64,000 nt of DNA from Scalesia atractyloides (GCA_947069175.1 CAMTDV010000017.1:52709137-52773136), one strand, 5' to 3'; shown: positions 21,785-34,834, counted from the stretch's first letter. Notes: generated by a model from the sequence alone, not told the origin. Numbers and translations are program-made.

Positions 21785-22165
21785 CAAGTTTCAGCCGAAC
21801 TTAACATCAAGTTCGACCGAACTTAACATCAAGTTCGACCGAACTTGATTAAAAGTTCACTGATTTTGATCAATTTCGACCGAACTTGATAGATTTTTCA
21901 AGGTTTTGTATAAGTCCGCTCAAACTTGCAAGAAAATTCAATATTTTTGATCAAGTTCGCCCGAACTTGATCAATTATTGTTGGAATTCTTTCACAAGTT
22001 CGCCCGAACTTGATAATTTTCTTGAAATTTCACATAAGTTCGACCGAACTTACCTGTTTTTCTTGAATCTTTTCACAAGTCCGCTCTAAAGTGTGATTTT
22101 TATCAAATCCTACATCATGTTCGACCGAACTTGATAAGTCTGTGACAAGTTTGCCCGAACTTGTC
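21785..22165 (+). repeat. Array of AAGTTCG/CGAACTT palindromes in the leader of E
   Basis: About eleven copies spaced roughly 25-45 bp, core AAGTTCG-NC-CGAACTT. Some extend: at 21948 TTGATCAAGTTCG faces CGAACTTGATCAA across two bases, and at 22144 GACAAGTT faces AACTTGTC. The same motif is in the LTRs of E and D. Confidence 0.88.
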
Positions 22166-22177
22166 TAAGGTTTAAAA

Positions 22178-22360
22178 AACGTCACGAACATTATATATCG
22201 TTAGAATCCCGAAATACGTCACGAACATTATATATCGTTAGAATCGTATTGAACATTATATATCGTTAGAATCGTATCATTAGAATCTAAACTTATCTTA
22301 GGCATGAAAATCCCAAAAAAAGTCACGAACATTATATATCGTTAGAATCGTATCGACGAG
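22178..22360 (+). repeat. Short tandem repeat in the leader of E
   Basis: Four copies of ACATTATATATCGTTAGAAT, mostly preceded by GTCACGA and followed by CGTAT. AT-rich, non-coding, just upstream of gag. Confidence 0.8.
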
Positions 22361-22526
22361 ACGATTTTAAAGATATAATCGGGTAAAAATTATTTTTGAA
22401 AAATTTTAAACGTTTTTAACGTACTGATTGTCGATTAAAACGTCAGTTTTTGCTAAAATTGTCTATTACTAATCAGTTTTCGAGTGTTTTTTATTGTATT
22501 TTCAGATAAGTCTTCAGGTTATCAAA

Positions 22527-25500
22527 ATGGAAGATTTCCACAACGTGTTCGTTTCTCAAGTGGCTTCCTCATCAAATGCGAACATTCTTGCGGCGAACCA
22601 AATGAGTATCGAAAATGAAATGGGCACTACGTCGAAACCGCCAAAGCTAATGAGCATGGATAGTTTGAAGGATGGAAAGAAAAGTTTGTGAATTGGATAC
22701 AAGCGAATCAATTCAACAGCTGGGTCGCAGTTGAGGATGGTTTCAAGTGGCCAAAAGATGAGCGTGATCAAGATCTTCCGCTGAACAAATTCTCACCGAT
22801 CGACAAAGACAATTATGTTGCTGAGAAAAAATGATTAACTTGATCCAACAATCAGTAAAGGAAGACATCCTGATCTTATTGCCGGAATATGAAACGTCAC
22901 AAGAATTATGGCATTCTCTCTGTGACAAATTCAAAGGAAGCGATGAAATGATCAAAAGTAAAAAGGCCTTGATTAAGAAAGAGTTTTAGATTTTCACGAT
23001 GATCAAAGGTGAGACTATGAAGCAGATGATTGATAGATACTGTCATCTCATGTTCCAGATGTGAAGACATGATATCAAAAGATATAATGAAGAGCAAATC
23101 GAGAAGTTGGCCGATGCACTTCCAGAAGGAGAATGGACAACATATCTGATGATTCTGAAGAATAGTCCATCTTGGAGACAGTTCAAGTTGTCATCTTTCA
23201 TCGACAAATTGGAAGGTCATGAAATGGAGTTGATGAAGATTGCAAAGTCAGAGAATGCTAATGTTGTTAAAGATGTCGGTGTTTATTACAAAGGAGGTGT
23301 TCAAGATACTCCGATTCAAAGCGCGAAAATTCAAACAGCATTTAGTGTAAATACAAATTCTTCTTCTAATCAAAGTTCTCCATATGCTGGATATACAAGT
23401 GCTAGTTCAAGCTCTTCATTCCAAAATCAGACAAGCCAAGCAAGTTTTGATTCAAATGTTTTCCGGTGCAATATAGCAGTTGATTTGAAGAATGTATTTC
23501 CAGAAAAAGTTGCTAAACAGCACATAGCACTTCTCGCTACCGTTCTCGAATCATATGAAAGTCTTGTTGCTGGAAAATAATCCAGAAATGACCGCAGAAG
23601 ACTACGATCAGGTAGACGAAGAAGAATTGGAGATAATGGATATAAAATGGAGCCTTGCGTCCATCATCAAAAGAGTTACTAAATTTGTGGCACTCACTGG
23701 AAGGGATATTGGTAATTCAAACAACAAGCTTGGTTTTGACAAGACAAAAGTCACATGTTTCAGGTGTCATCAAAAGGGACACTTTAAACGTGAATGCAAC
23801 AATCAAGAAACAAGTGGAAACCAAAATCCTTTCGGCAGTAACAATGAGTACTACTAGAAAGCTCTTCAATACAAGCCATATCCAAAAAGAACGCAAGTCG
23901 AAGTAGAAGATAAATCTGCAAAGAAAACCGAACAAGCTCTTGTTGTTACTCATGAAGAAGATGGTTTTGACGGGAACAGATATATTGGAAAGAAAACTGG
24001 TGTTGCTATGATGGCAGAGGTAGTGGATGATTTTGAGACATCTTATGTTGATGCTGCTCTAGAAAACGCCATCTTGGAATGTTACAGGCAAAGAGCTGAG
24101 GAAGAAGAAATAGCTTACCAAGAAATGCAAAAGCAAGAAGCTTTGAAACTAGAAGCAGAAAAGGTAAAAGCTAAGGTAAGTTTGTCTAAAAAGGAAGTTG
24201 TGAAAGTTGTGGAGGTTGAAAAACCTTGCACAAAGTGCGCAAATCCTTGTGAACCTTGTCTTGCAAAGGTCGAAGTCATAAGATAATTGACTGTACATAA
24301 TGAAAATTTTCGTTATGATTACAGAAACATGAAAGTAGCTTATGACAAAATACAAGGCAAATATAAAAATGTCGAAAAGCTAATCTTGAACTTGGTGCTA
24401 ATGTAAAAATGTTAAATGCAACAGTAATTGAAAAACGAAAAGCTATTAACATGTACATTAATACCATTTCTGAAACAAAGCGTGAGCTTCATGACATAAA
24501 GATAGAAACAGAACGAGTAAGACAATTGTTAAAAAGTTACACCACAAACGCTTATATCATTGATCACATTCTTCCTACGATCAAATCGGAGGAAAATGAT
24601 GGTAAACCAAAGCGTAAATAATACGGAAGTGTTCCTCCACCACTTCTTGCAAGTTATTCCTGCAAGAAAGATGATAAGATTGATAAGGCTTTCAATATAT
24701 TTCTTTTATCAGAAAAGAAAAATAAATTGCCTGAGAACATTGACGTAGACTTTACGAAATCAAATGATGACAATGAAGCGGTGGTTAAAAGTGTTCTGGG
24801 AAATGATTCTGATGAAGGCAACTCTGAAAGCGCCAAATCAAGTTCAAACAACTCGGAATCACAATTTGAAGATGACGATTCATCATCAGAACATGATCTA
24901 AGTGATTATCCTAATGTTGTTATGTTCAAGATTAAGGAATCTGATAGATTATATTTCGATGATACTTTTCTGATTCGGAATGTGAGAGAAGATCAACTTG
25001 ACAAAATTTTCAAACTTGTAGAAATTTCATTAGATGATCTTGAGAAAAACGAGAAAAGATTTTACTCAAAACCCAAAAGGAATGCTAACAATTATCGAAA
25101 GTTTGGTGGTGATTTTCCTGAAAACAGAAGAGCAGGATTGGGTTCGGAGGAAAATGAAGAAGAACCGAGAAGGAACCAGAAGTCGCCATTTCATGGATAC
25201 AAAGTTAAACACATGAAGTTTGTGTATGGGACGAATACGGTTCAAGAAGAATGTATGATTGGTAAGAAATCAAATGATGAATTCAAGAAAGAGAAAGAAC
25301 TTCGGGACAAGGCTAAAACCAAGTCCACAAGTGGAGTAAAACCCACTAGTGGAAATGTTTCTGATAATCGAACTTGCTTTAAATGCAATATTGTTGGTCA
25401 TATTGCTCGCAAGTGTCTGAATCTAAAGCCTATGTTTCCACGAAGAAAAACTGTGTCAAAAGATGAAAACAAAAACAACCAGAGATTGTGAACTCTGATA

Positions 25501-25907
25501 CAGTGTCAAATAGAAACTATGAATCAAAAGATGAAGTGAAACCTAAAACGAGTTCAAGGTTTGAAAACTCAATATTTGAAAAAGGTGAAACCTCAAGATT
25601 TAATGAAAACAAAGATTCTAGATTCTATATTAAGAAAGCGAGAAGCAAGCTACAATCATGGGTTGCTAAGAAAAGGCTTTCATCATCAGGAAAACCAAAG
25701 TCTGTTGCTGATAAAAGTGAAAATGTCAAAACAAACGAGTCAGTGATTAAACAGACAAAGAAAGAAAAGGACAAAATGTTTTCAGAATCGACATTGGACG
25801 AAATGTTTGATGATGATATTGAATATGATGAAGAGTTAGAATATGGTTATGATGCTTATCATGTCAAACCCAAAACCAAAAAGGTTTGGGTTTCCTTATT
25901 CAAATAG
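22527..25907 (+). pseudogene. gag: gag of element E (broken)
   Basis: The ATG at 22527 starts MEDFHNVFVSQVASSSNANI. The frame breaks near 22690, 22985, 23060, 23575, 23857, 24285, 24620 and 25490. The N-terminal half is the copia gag/UBN2-type region (SVKEDILILLPEYETSQELW, then LADALPEGEWTTYLMILKNS). Two CCHC knuckles, CFRCHQKGHFKREC (about 23758) and CFKCNIVGHIARKC (about 25376), bracket an acidic, probably coiled-coil region. The C-terminal third (YPNVVMFKIKESDRLYFDD onward) aligns closely with D. It would form the particle; as it stands it cannot give a full protein. Confidence 0.92.
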
Positions 25908-27980
25908 TTGCGTTGTGTGCAGGAGTCCCAAGATCCACTTTATCAAAGTTGATATACAGGATAGCGGAGCTCCATAAATATTTAACTTATCTAGAAAGTC
26001 ATATTCTTTGATGGTTTTTGAAATTACAAAGTGGTTGAAAAAGAAATAAAATTTGTTTTTGAAAAGTTGAGAAAATCCATATCGTTCAACAGAACACTGA
26101 TTGTTATATTGAAAAATCATTTAAAATTGATTTCCTTCAAGTGGTTTCTACAAGTTGATGTTAACAAAGTTTAATGGTTTGTTCTATTGTCAGGTGATGA
26201 TGTAGAAAATAAAAAAGGATCGGACGATGAGTTCTCGGGATCCTCATTGGTTTGTTACATTTTTAGAAGAATTTCTTTAAATCTAAAATCCAAAAATATG
26301 TTTTTGATTTTAGGGGAGTAAGAAAATTTGAAAATTTTTAGAAAAATCTAAAACATATGAAAAAGTTGAAAAATCAAAAACATTAAAAATTCAAAATGTA
26401 CAAAAACATTGAAAAAGACAAAAAGAATTTGGTTGTCAAAAAGGAAATGATAGTACATCAGTGGACTATCACAGTATGCTAAAGAATTTTAAAGTTTAAA
26501 AGTGATAAACAAGTGTTACAGTGGATGTGTCGATAGGCTTTACACGTTCAGTAGATTGTTTCCAGGATATAAACTAAATTTTACAACTGCTTAATCTAGT
26601 GGATTAACATATCTTGGATATATGGACATAGTACTCCGAAATTTCGACTGAAGGATTACCTGATTCTGAGATACGAGGTCTTTATAGATAGTTGATATCT
26701 GAGGTATTACACAAGTTCTTCTGATTTTGCGGAAGCAATAGCCTAGAACTTCTATAATGCTTTTTGCTATAAACCCTTAAACTGCATGCAAAACTTGAAA
26801 AGTATCAAAAGATCTAATCATTTGCAGTGCTTAAAAGATTCCTTAAATGGAACACACCTTTAAGTCGAGCCTTCATCTCTTTGTCGGTATGGTAGTACTA
26901 ACCTGAGCTCTCAAGGTCTCGTATAACTCAGATACAGATATCAATTACTCTATATTCACCTGTAAGATGAAATCTAGGGAATCTGGATTTAGGAGTATAT
27001 TCAAGAAGTGGGAAACACAGTTAAGTCAAGTTTCATAAATCATATCTTAACATATCTTGGAACAATTGAGAAATGTGTTGAAGTTTAAGTGGACAAATAT
27101 ATCGACAATCTAGGTAATCGAGTTTAAAACTTAAAGTCATCAAAAAGGTCAACGGTACTGGTGATATGTCTCAATCAACTTATATGATCCTTAGACATGA
27201 ATTCACAAAAATATGTCTGTAAATATGTTTGTATATAGTTTACTTTACTTGTTAAAAATTCTGTAAATACTTTACTTGTTTTTCAAGATAAATACCAAAA
27301 AGATTTCAGTGTGTTTTAGCATAAACTTTCCAAAATTCAAAAAGATTTTGTTTCTACGTTAGTTTTCAATGAGCCAATGTTGGTGAACAGATCATCGATG
27401 TCTGGTAAGGTGCTGAAAAAAATGTTCATAGAAAGTTCATTAAATTGAAACTTTAAAATTTGAAGAAAACATCAGTTTGTTCATTACGGGTCAAATTGAG
27501 GTCATTAACTTGGACTCAGTTGACATGGTTAATCAAAGTCATTAATTTGGATTTGATCAACCAAGTGGATTTCATAATTGAAAATTTTTCAAAAGGACAA
27601 ATTCTTAAATGTTAAAAGTATTCAAGGTCATTAAATTGAACTTGAATAACTAAGATTTGAAAAAGATTGAAAGAAGATTCAAACTTTGAAGTTTTATAAC
27701 AAAAAATTTGAATCTGAAATGTTTATTTGAATGTCAGAAAGTATTTAGACAGGAATCAAAGATTGAGGGGGAGTTAATAAAGCAAATTTTGAAGACACCG
27801 GAAAGCTTAAGCTAGGGAAGCAAAGCTTAAAGCAAGAGGAGCATGTTAATTAAAGTTTTATCAAGACAAAGTTCAAGAAAGAGGAAGAGGATATAAAGAT
27901 CTAAAGATGTTAAAGTTTATTCAAGAACTAAAGATCAGAAGACTTAGAAGATTTTAAAAGTCAATGACTACGGCAACATC
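25908..27980 (+). other. 3' non-coding region of element E
   Basis: After gag there is no pol. A pol-end relic lies near 26190-26245. The rest shares blocks with the candidate intron of F (reverse orientation there), such as the ATCAGTGGACTATCA block and a GTCATTAACTTGGACTCAGT block. F's donor GGTAAGT reads GGTTTGT here. Confidence 0.75.
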
Positions 27981-27992
27981 CAAGGGGGAGTC
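27981..27992 (+). other. Polypurine tract of element E
   Basis: CAAGGGGGAGTC directly before the 3' LTR, as in F. Confidence 0.9.
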
Positions 27993-28417
27993 TATTGGTG
28001 CATATGTACGTTGCCTACGTCATTATGTATCGAGTCTGAGTGAATAGGGCTTAATCTGTTAGAAACGAGGCGTATTTAGGTGTGATATAGGCCAAGTTCG
28101 CTTGAGACTGGAATTGAGAAGTCAAGTTCGGTCGAACTTGACATAGTCAAGTTCGCCCGGACTTCACACACTCTCCAGCAAACTTGCATCTCTATAAATA
28201 GGTGCCTTGGGATTTCATTTGTAACTAGGAGAGATTTTGGCACAGAGACGGCGAAGCTCTGTCGGATCCGGTTCTCGAATGTATTGAACTTTAGATCAAT
28301 GAAAACAACTTTTAAATGAGTAATTCTTGTTATTTGGTAAACTTGTCATTAGTTTCCACCTAATCGGACAATAGATAACAAATTTAGGTTCCTGTGCTAA
28401 ACGTGGAGGTTCCTACA
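27993..28417 (+). repeat. 3' LTR of element E
   Basis: 425 bp ending GTTCCTACA. The first bases are TA instead of the TG of the 5' LTR (one G to A change). TATA box at 28193-28200. Confidence 0.95.
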
Positions 28418-28422
28418 GGCTC
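28418..28422. repeat. Target site duplication of element E (right)
   Basis: GGCTC, matching 21120-21124. Confidence 0.95.
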
Positions 28423-29420
28423 TCGGGGCCGGGTATAAACCATACAGTGCTTTGTTCAACAAGTAGACCTTATCCTTGTGTAACGGATCAACAAACCTCG
28501 GTGGTTGGCCGACATATACCTCCTCTTTTACCTTACCGTACAGGAAAGCAGACTTCACATCCAATTGGTACACTTTAAAACCTTTCCATGAGGCAAATAC
28601 CAGGAATATGAGGATAGCTTCTAGACGTGCGACTGTGGCATAGACTTCGTTGTGGTCTATCCCTTCCTGCTGAAGAAAACCTTGAACTACGAGCCGAGCT
28701 TTGTTGCGTACAACCACTCCTCTATCATCTCTTTTGCACTTGTAAACCCACCGAGTGTTTATCTTTTTCTGCTTTGGTGGTAAGTCAACAAGTTCCCAAA
28801 CTCCTAGTTTCTGGAACTGCAATAATTCTTCCTGCATTGCTTCCACCCAACTTTCATCTTTAAGAGCATCTCTAACGTTTCATGGTTCTACCCGAGAAAC
28901 AAAAAAACTATGAGAAAATATATTTTGGAGTGGAGCAATTTTAGAATAGAAACAACTTAGATCCTTATTGATCTGATTTCGCGTTTTCACGCCAGCTTGT
29001 AGTTCTCTAATGATGTTATCTGACGGATGGTAGGAGACTGATCTTGGCATTACTTCGCCTGGAACATTTACTGAGCTTTCTAAATTTGTGATATTTTGAT
29101 CTGCAACTTGTTCTGAAGAAGTAGCCTCATTTCTATCACTGGTTTCGACAGCTTGAATGTTAAGATAACTTGTAATCTCTTCTGATCCTCATCAGAACTA
29201 GATCCCCCATCATCAAAGGTAGGTTCTTGTTCAGGTTCTGCAATTGCTGGTTGAGAGGAAGATGGTTCTGCAGTATTCTGAACTGGTGCAACAACAGGTT
29301 CTGGCTGAGTGTTGCTCGTCCTGCTTCTGAGGAAGGTGTTGCTGTTGGAGAAATTACCAATGGCCCTGTTACTTGCTCTTGATTAGATATCTGATGTTGT
29401 TGAAATAGCAAGATGAGTTC
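28423..29420 (-). pseudogene. pol: pol of element F: linker and RT N-terminal part
   Basis: The RT start (MQEELLQFQKLGVWELVDLP, RWVYKCKRDDRGVVVRNKAR, VYQLDVKSAFLYGKVKEEVY, LNKALYGLYPAPRA) lies at 28423-28846 and is cut by E. Upstream, 28847-29420 is a Ser/Thr/Gln/Pro-rich linker between integrase and RT, broken by stops. Element D has the equivalent region at 53848-54231. Confidence 0.9.
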
Positions 29421-30543
29421 TTACTCGGATGGTTCTTCTGGTAGATCAAACGAATTCCACAACCCTTCGTAATTGAACAGCCAAGGATCTCTAGGTTTTT
29501 GCATGGGCGTTGTGTATCTCTGGCAATCAACGTGTTGAGCAACGATAACCTGATTCATGCTTGGTAGATAGACTCTCTTTTGCGGACTTGCATATCCTAC
29601 GAAAAATCCTTCCAAAGATCTGGCTCCAAATTTCCTTCCGGGTCCAATACAGTACACGGTGATCCAAAAGGCTCCAAAAACTCTAGATTAGGTTTTCGCT
29701 GGTTAAGAAGTTCGAAGCATGTCTTTTTATGCTTCTTGACAGTCATTACGCGGTTAAGTGTGTAACATGCAGATGCAACAGCTTCGCTCCAAAAGCTAAT
29801 AGGCAACTTTGAGTCAGCAAGCATCGTGCGTGTAGTCTCGATAAGCGTTCTGTTCTTTTGTTCAGCTACTCCATTTTGTTGAGGAGTATAGGGGGCACTT
29901 AACTCATCATGAATACCCTTAGCATTCCAGAATTCGAGCATCTTGTTGTTCTTGAACTCAGTACCATTGTCACTTCTAATTCTCTTGATAGGCAAATGGT
30001 AAAGGTTTTCAATCTTTCGAAATAAGATCATTAAGTTTTCGAATGTTTCATTCTTGCTTTCTTGAAAGAAAACCCATGAGAATCTTGAGAAGTCATCGGT
30101 TACGACCAGGCAGTATAGATCTCCTGTGATACTTTCACATTGACAGGCCCAAAGAGATCCATGTATAGCCTTCCAGTGGAAGCTTGATAGAATTAAGAAG
30201 CTTTCTGGGGTGTGACTTCTTATGCTGCTTCCCTTATTTGAAGCTAATACAGTCATCTGACAGATGAAAACTTTTGAGATTCACCCCTTCCACTAGATTG
30301 TTGTGCACTAGAAAATCCATCTTCCTTAGGTGAATGTGACCCATCTTTCTATGCTAAAGAATTGATTCCTTTTCAGTGGCCTTTGATACAAAACACTGTC
30401 CTTCCTTTGAAGTAGTGGATGCGACGCTCATGTCTAAGACATATAAATCATTTTCACATGGAGCGCGCATGAGGATCCACTCCTCATGAATTATGAAACC
30501 CGGTTTGAGAATGAGACATTCCTTGTCATTGAAGTGAGTTGTG
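29421..30543 (-). pseudogene. pol: pol of element F: pre-integrase and integrase
   Basis: Integrase core at 29597-30256: VVTDDFSRFSWVFFQESKNE, IRSDNGTEFKNNKMLEFWNA, YTPQQNGVAEQKNRTLIE. I count 35 residues between the second Asp and the Glu (DD35E). The C-terminal part (GARSLEGFFVGYASPQKRVY) follows in another frame at 29421-29657. The zinc-binding pre-integrase region (30257-30543) is fragmented. Integrase inserts the cDNA. Confidence 0.9.
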
Positions 30544-30563
30544 AACTTCTTATCATAGATCTA

Positions 30564-30803
30564 TCAAATGCTCAAAAGATTGTTCTCGAGCTCAGCAATG
30601 TAGTTCACTTTGTCAAAGGATACCACTACGTTTGTCAAAATTCCTTCTCCCACGATCCTGGCGCCCTGTCTTCCGGCAAACCCAACATAACCTCCCCTGA
30701 TGGGTTTTACGTTGTACAGCAAAGCCAACATCCCTGTCATGTGCCTAGAAGCTCCACTGTCCATGATCCACTTTGAAATGATTGACCTTGGAAGCCCCCG
30801 CAC
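30564..30803 (-). pseudogene. pol: pol of element F: aspartic protease
   Basis: An 80-codon frame with the copia protease active site DSGASRHMTG (DSGAS codons at 30747-30761) and a following GFAGRQGARIVGEGILTN segment. Frames on both sides are broken, so it is a fragment of the polyprotein. Confidence 0.88.
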
Positions 30804-33800
30804 ACATGAAAAACATATTACTTAAAGAGAGAGACCCAAGCCCTTTCGGTCTTGGGTGGGATGGCAATGTCAACCTTTGAAACATTGGCAACTTTGGTAT
30901 CTTTCATAATCTCAACCCATTATTCAGTCTTTGATTCAGTCTTTTCCTTTGATTTTACTAGGACATTGGTTGATTTTGTGGTCACAAGAGATGTTTTTGC
31001 TTGGGTACCCAGGTTTTTGCCTTCGAAAATGCCTTTTTGATGTAAAGTTTGGATTTTTTCTTTCCATTTTTCTTTGATGTTTCATCAACTTCAAATTTAG
31101 AAATGATTTCAGTTGTTGGTTCCATATTAGGACTGGAATCTTCTTTCCTTTTTAAAATCTTTGTTGGCACAAACTCTGGACCCTTTTTTTCTTTTCATCT
31201 ACTGTGAACCTTCTTTGTTCATGAACAGATTTTGGACGATTTTGAGAACATTGTCGCGCAATATGCCTAACTTTGTTACATTTGTAACATGCTCTACTGT
31301 CGTTTCCAACAGTGTGTTCCAAAGCCTGTTCTCGAAGTTCCTTTTCTTTCTTAAACTTTTCGTTGGTTTGTTTGTTAATGACTTCTTTTTCCTAAACAGT
31401 GCTAGTTCCAAAAACAAACTCAACTTTCTTTTCAAACCCTAACCCATCCCTCTTGTTTTCGGGGTAACTTCTACCTCTTGGATGAATAGTTTTGTTAGAC
31501 TTCTTTAGTTTTGAGTATAAACCAGCAACTTGTTTTTCAAGATCAGATGTGTCAACTTCAATGAGTTTAAAGAACTTGTCGACATGATCAAAGTTAACGT
31601 TCTGGACTGGAAATTCTTCATCACTATATAGTTTATCTGATCCTTTCAGTTTGTAGATCACTACATTAGGATCATCACTTAAACCATTGTCGGATGTTGT
31701 GATAAAATTTTCATGAAAACTTTTCTCACTTCCAGAATGTGAACTTGACTCTGATTTCTCATTGTTTGACTCAGCACTCTCATAAATTAAGCTACTAGAC
31801 TCATTTTCAAAAACGTTTTCAACCACTTTGGTTACCACCTCGGATTCACATTACTTCTCAGATTTGGAATCTGTTACGTCAAGATTTTCAGGCAGCTCGT
31901 TACTCTTTTCAGTGAGTGAGTTTAAGTTCAGCGCCTTATCTACCCCGTCAGGATGTTTCTTAGCATAGCTATTCCACATAGGGGGTGGAACATGATCATA
32001 ACATATTCCAAGATTTTTGTCGTTCTTCTTAAATTCTTTGATATTTTCTTCTTTTGGAAGAATGTGATCAAGGACATACATGCTAGTAGAATAACTGATC
32101 AACAATTTGTTAACCCTTTCAGATTCAATTTTAGTTTTCCCCAGCTCACTTTTTAGCTCAGCAATTGTGTTAATGTGCAGATTAATGGCCATTTGTTTGT
32201 CCATCACAGTTGCTTTGAGCATTGAAAGTGTTTTGTAATCTTTTTTGACAGTTTTCTCATACTGTCGAATGGTCGTGCTGAGTTTACCATATGATTCTTT
32301 TACGGTGTTATAATCATATGACAACCTATCATTGTATGTTTTAAGTTCTTTAAAAGCTTTTTCAATCTCAGCACATTGCTCACATGCTTCGGCATATTTT
32401 AAGCATGGGCTGACCATTTCGACAGTTTGAGCTTTGATTGTTTCTTTTGATGTTTCAACCTTTTCTACATGTTCTTCCACACCGACTACCTCGTTTGTAT
32501 TGGCCATGAGTGCTTTGTTGGCAATGTCAGTTAAGCTCTCTAGTGTTATGGGTTTGATTACATCAATCATCTCCATATTCTATGCTTTTGTCTCTTTAGC
32601 GCTTTCTTCTTTGTAACCATAATCAAAACTACCTGCAAAAGTGTTAAGGATTGTATCAAACAAACAGGGTTTAGGAGTACCTCTGAGACATTCTTCTTCT
32701 TCCGCTGATGATCTGAAGTAGTCTGCCAGAAGTTCTTCCATTTCTTCTTCTGTAACTTCTTCTGATGATTCAGGTTCTTCCATGATTTCAGCAACAAGAG
32801 CAAGACTTTCCTTCTTGGAAATGAAATTGTTCCAATTGAACCCTTCATCTTCTTGTGTGACCACAAGAGCTTTGTCTTTTGAGTTCAAAGGTCCATCTTC
32901 GATTTGTGCCATTCGTTTCTCTAGTTGTGGTCAATGATAAATTGCCTTCTTGTAATAATCATCCCCAAAAGGATTTTGATTTTTCCTTACTTCACGATTT
33001 GGACATTCGTGCTTGAAGTGTCCTTTCTCCGTGCATTTAAAGCATGTAAATTTGGATTTATCAAATCCTAATTTTCCATCAAGGCCTCTCAAATCATCTC
33101 TCCCTGTAATTTCCATGAAGCGCTGAGCTCTCCGAACTACTGATGCTATACACCACATAATATCAATCAATTCCATCTCTTCTGGATCAATCTGGTCATA
33201 ATCTTCTTTGTCATTTCTAGATTTTCGATTCTTCCAGCTACTAAACTTTCATAGGATTCCAGAACTGTTGCAAGTAGAACAATGTGTTGTTTTGCAGTTT
33301 GCTCGTTGAAGTCTTGAGCATTCTGAAGGTTTACTGCGATATTGCATTGTAGTATTCGCTGGTTGGGATTGGATTGATTTTGGTGATTGTTTTGTGGTTA
33401 ATTTGAGCTTTGAGACGATTTGTTGTCCTTGGTGATTGTTTGGATTGAAGGAAGCAAACGTTTGAAATCCACTGGACTGGTTGGATGCTGGACTGGCATT
33501 TGAGTTGGCACTAAAGGCTGTTTGAATCTTGGGACTCTGAACAGGTGTGTTTGGATTTCCTTTGTAGTATAGACCCACATCCTGTTGCGCATTCGGCTTT
33601 TTACTTTTTTCCATTTTCTGTATTTCTAATTCATGACCTTCCAATTTTTCGATGAATCTTGGCAAACTGAGGCTATCATACTCGGATCCATTCTTCAGGA
33701 TGGTCAGATATGTTGCCAATCTCCTTCAGGCAGTGAATCAGCCAATTTATCAACTAATTCTTCATTAGTTTTGATAATTCCCATACGCTTCATTTGTACA

Positions 33801-34324
33801 ACCAGGTGGTAGTATCTTTCTATGAGTTGTTTCATTGTTTCACCTTGAAGAACATTGAACACTTCAAATTCTTTGTTCAATAACGCTTTCTTACCCTTTC
33901 TGACATGTGTACTCCCTTGGGCCCTTAATCGTAAGCCGAGCCACAATAACTGAGCATCGTCGTCTTGTTGCAAAAGAACCAATATATCTTCTTTTATGGC
34001 TTGCTGTAGAAGATTCATCATCTTCTTTTCATTAACGTATTTCTCTCATTCTTCATCGGTCAGACGAGCCAACGTTTTCTCAGTACCAAGTTCATTAAGT
34101 GGTGCTTGATACTTGTTCTCAAGTGCAAACCAAACGGTTAAATTTTTCGCTTGAACCCAATTCTTGAATCCCTCACTCCAACTTTCATTGTCTTCAATGT
34201 TCATGAGTTTCGGAGGCTTTGTAGTGGTTCCCATTTCGTTTTCGAGATTCATGTTCTGAGCTACTACAAAATTTGTAACTGCTTGGGTGGCGAATGTGTT
34301 ATGAAATTCTTCCTCACCTGACAT
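30804..34324 (-). pseudogene. gag: gag of element F (broken)
   Basis: The start ATG at 34322-34324 gives MSGEEEFHNTFATQAV, aligned with the gag start of E. Pieces in several frames cover the UBN2-type gag region (34021-33704), a knuckle CFKCTEKGHFKHEC (33176-32931), an acidic and coiled-coil stretch (32912-31851), a PNVVIYKLKGSDKLYSDEEF block (31838-31392) and a second knuckle near 31320-31280. At least seven stops or frameshifts. It continues toward protease near 30980. Confidence 0.9.
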
Positions 34325-34834
34325 CTTAAAATTACTTTTAACAGAAAACAAATTAGAACTGATTATCCTGAACTTATCTGAAAAACAAGGTTAGACAGAA
34401 AATTTTTATACGAAATGGTGATTTATAATTTCGTGCGAAATTTCGATTTTCGTACGAAAAACTGATTTCATGCGAAAATTTATAACTTTTCACACTTTAT
34501 ATCTCTTAAATGTCTTAACCTTCTAATTTTCGTACGAAAATGGTGTTTCGTGCGAAAATTCTTATCTTCTTTGAACACTTGTTCACAATTTCACGTTTTC
34601 TAGTAATTTCAAGCATGATTTTGATGGATTTTAGGTTGTATGTTTCAGTGAACTTGTTTAGAATTGATTTTAACACGTTATACTAATAACCTAGTCCAAA
34701 TTGTCCATGAAATCCTTCAGATCTAGATAAAGTTCCAAGAAAGAGTAGAAGAAGAGTTTCCAACGGATGAATCTTGAACTTTGAAGGTTGAATCCAGCTG
34801 AAACTTGGTTGTTTGTTCACAAATCAGACCTCAA
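34325..34834 (-). other. Leader of element F with TTTTCGTRCGAAAA palindromes
   Basis: Between 34400 and 34565 there are about six copies of a TTTTCGTGCGAAAA or TTTTCGTACGAAAA palindrome or its half. The same word is in both F LTRs and in the candidate intron. Otherwise no feature. Confidence 0.8.

Larger units (their letters stand above)
21125..28417 (+). mobile_element. Gag-only copia derivative E, nested in F
   Basis: Plus-oriented: 5' LTR, PBS, palindrome-rich leader, broken gag, a ~2 kb non-coding 3' region, polypurine tract and 3' LTR. No protease, integrase, RT or RNase H remains apart from a short relic near 26190-26245 matching the last pol codons of F (SGD...SSLV). The extra frame of F is also absent. 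E thus looks like an internal-deletion derivative that moved using another element's enzymes. Its gag is very like that of D. Confidence 0.93.

Noticed and set aside
24727..25491. Host CCHC zinc-finger protein
   Set aside because: It is the C-terminal part of E's gag, matched by D and F in the same context.
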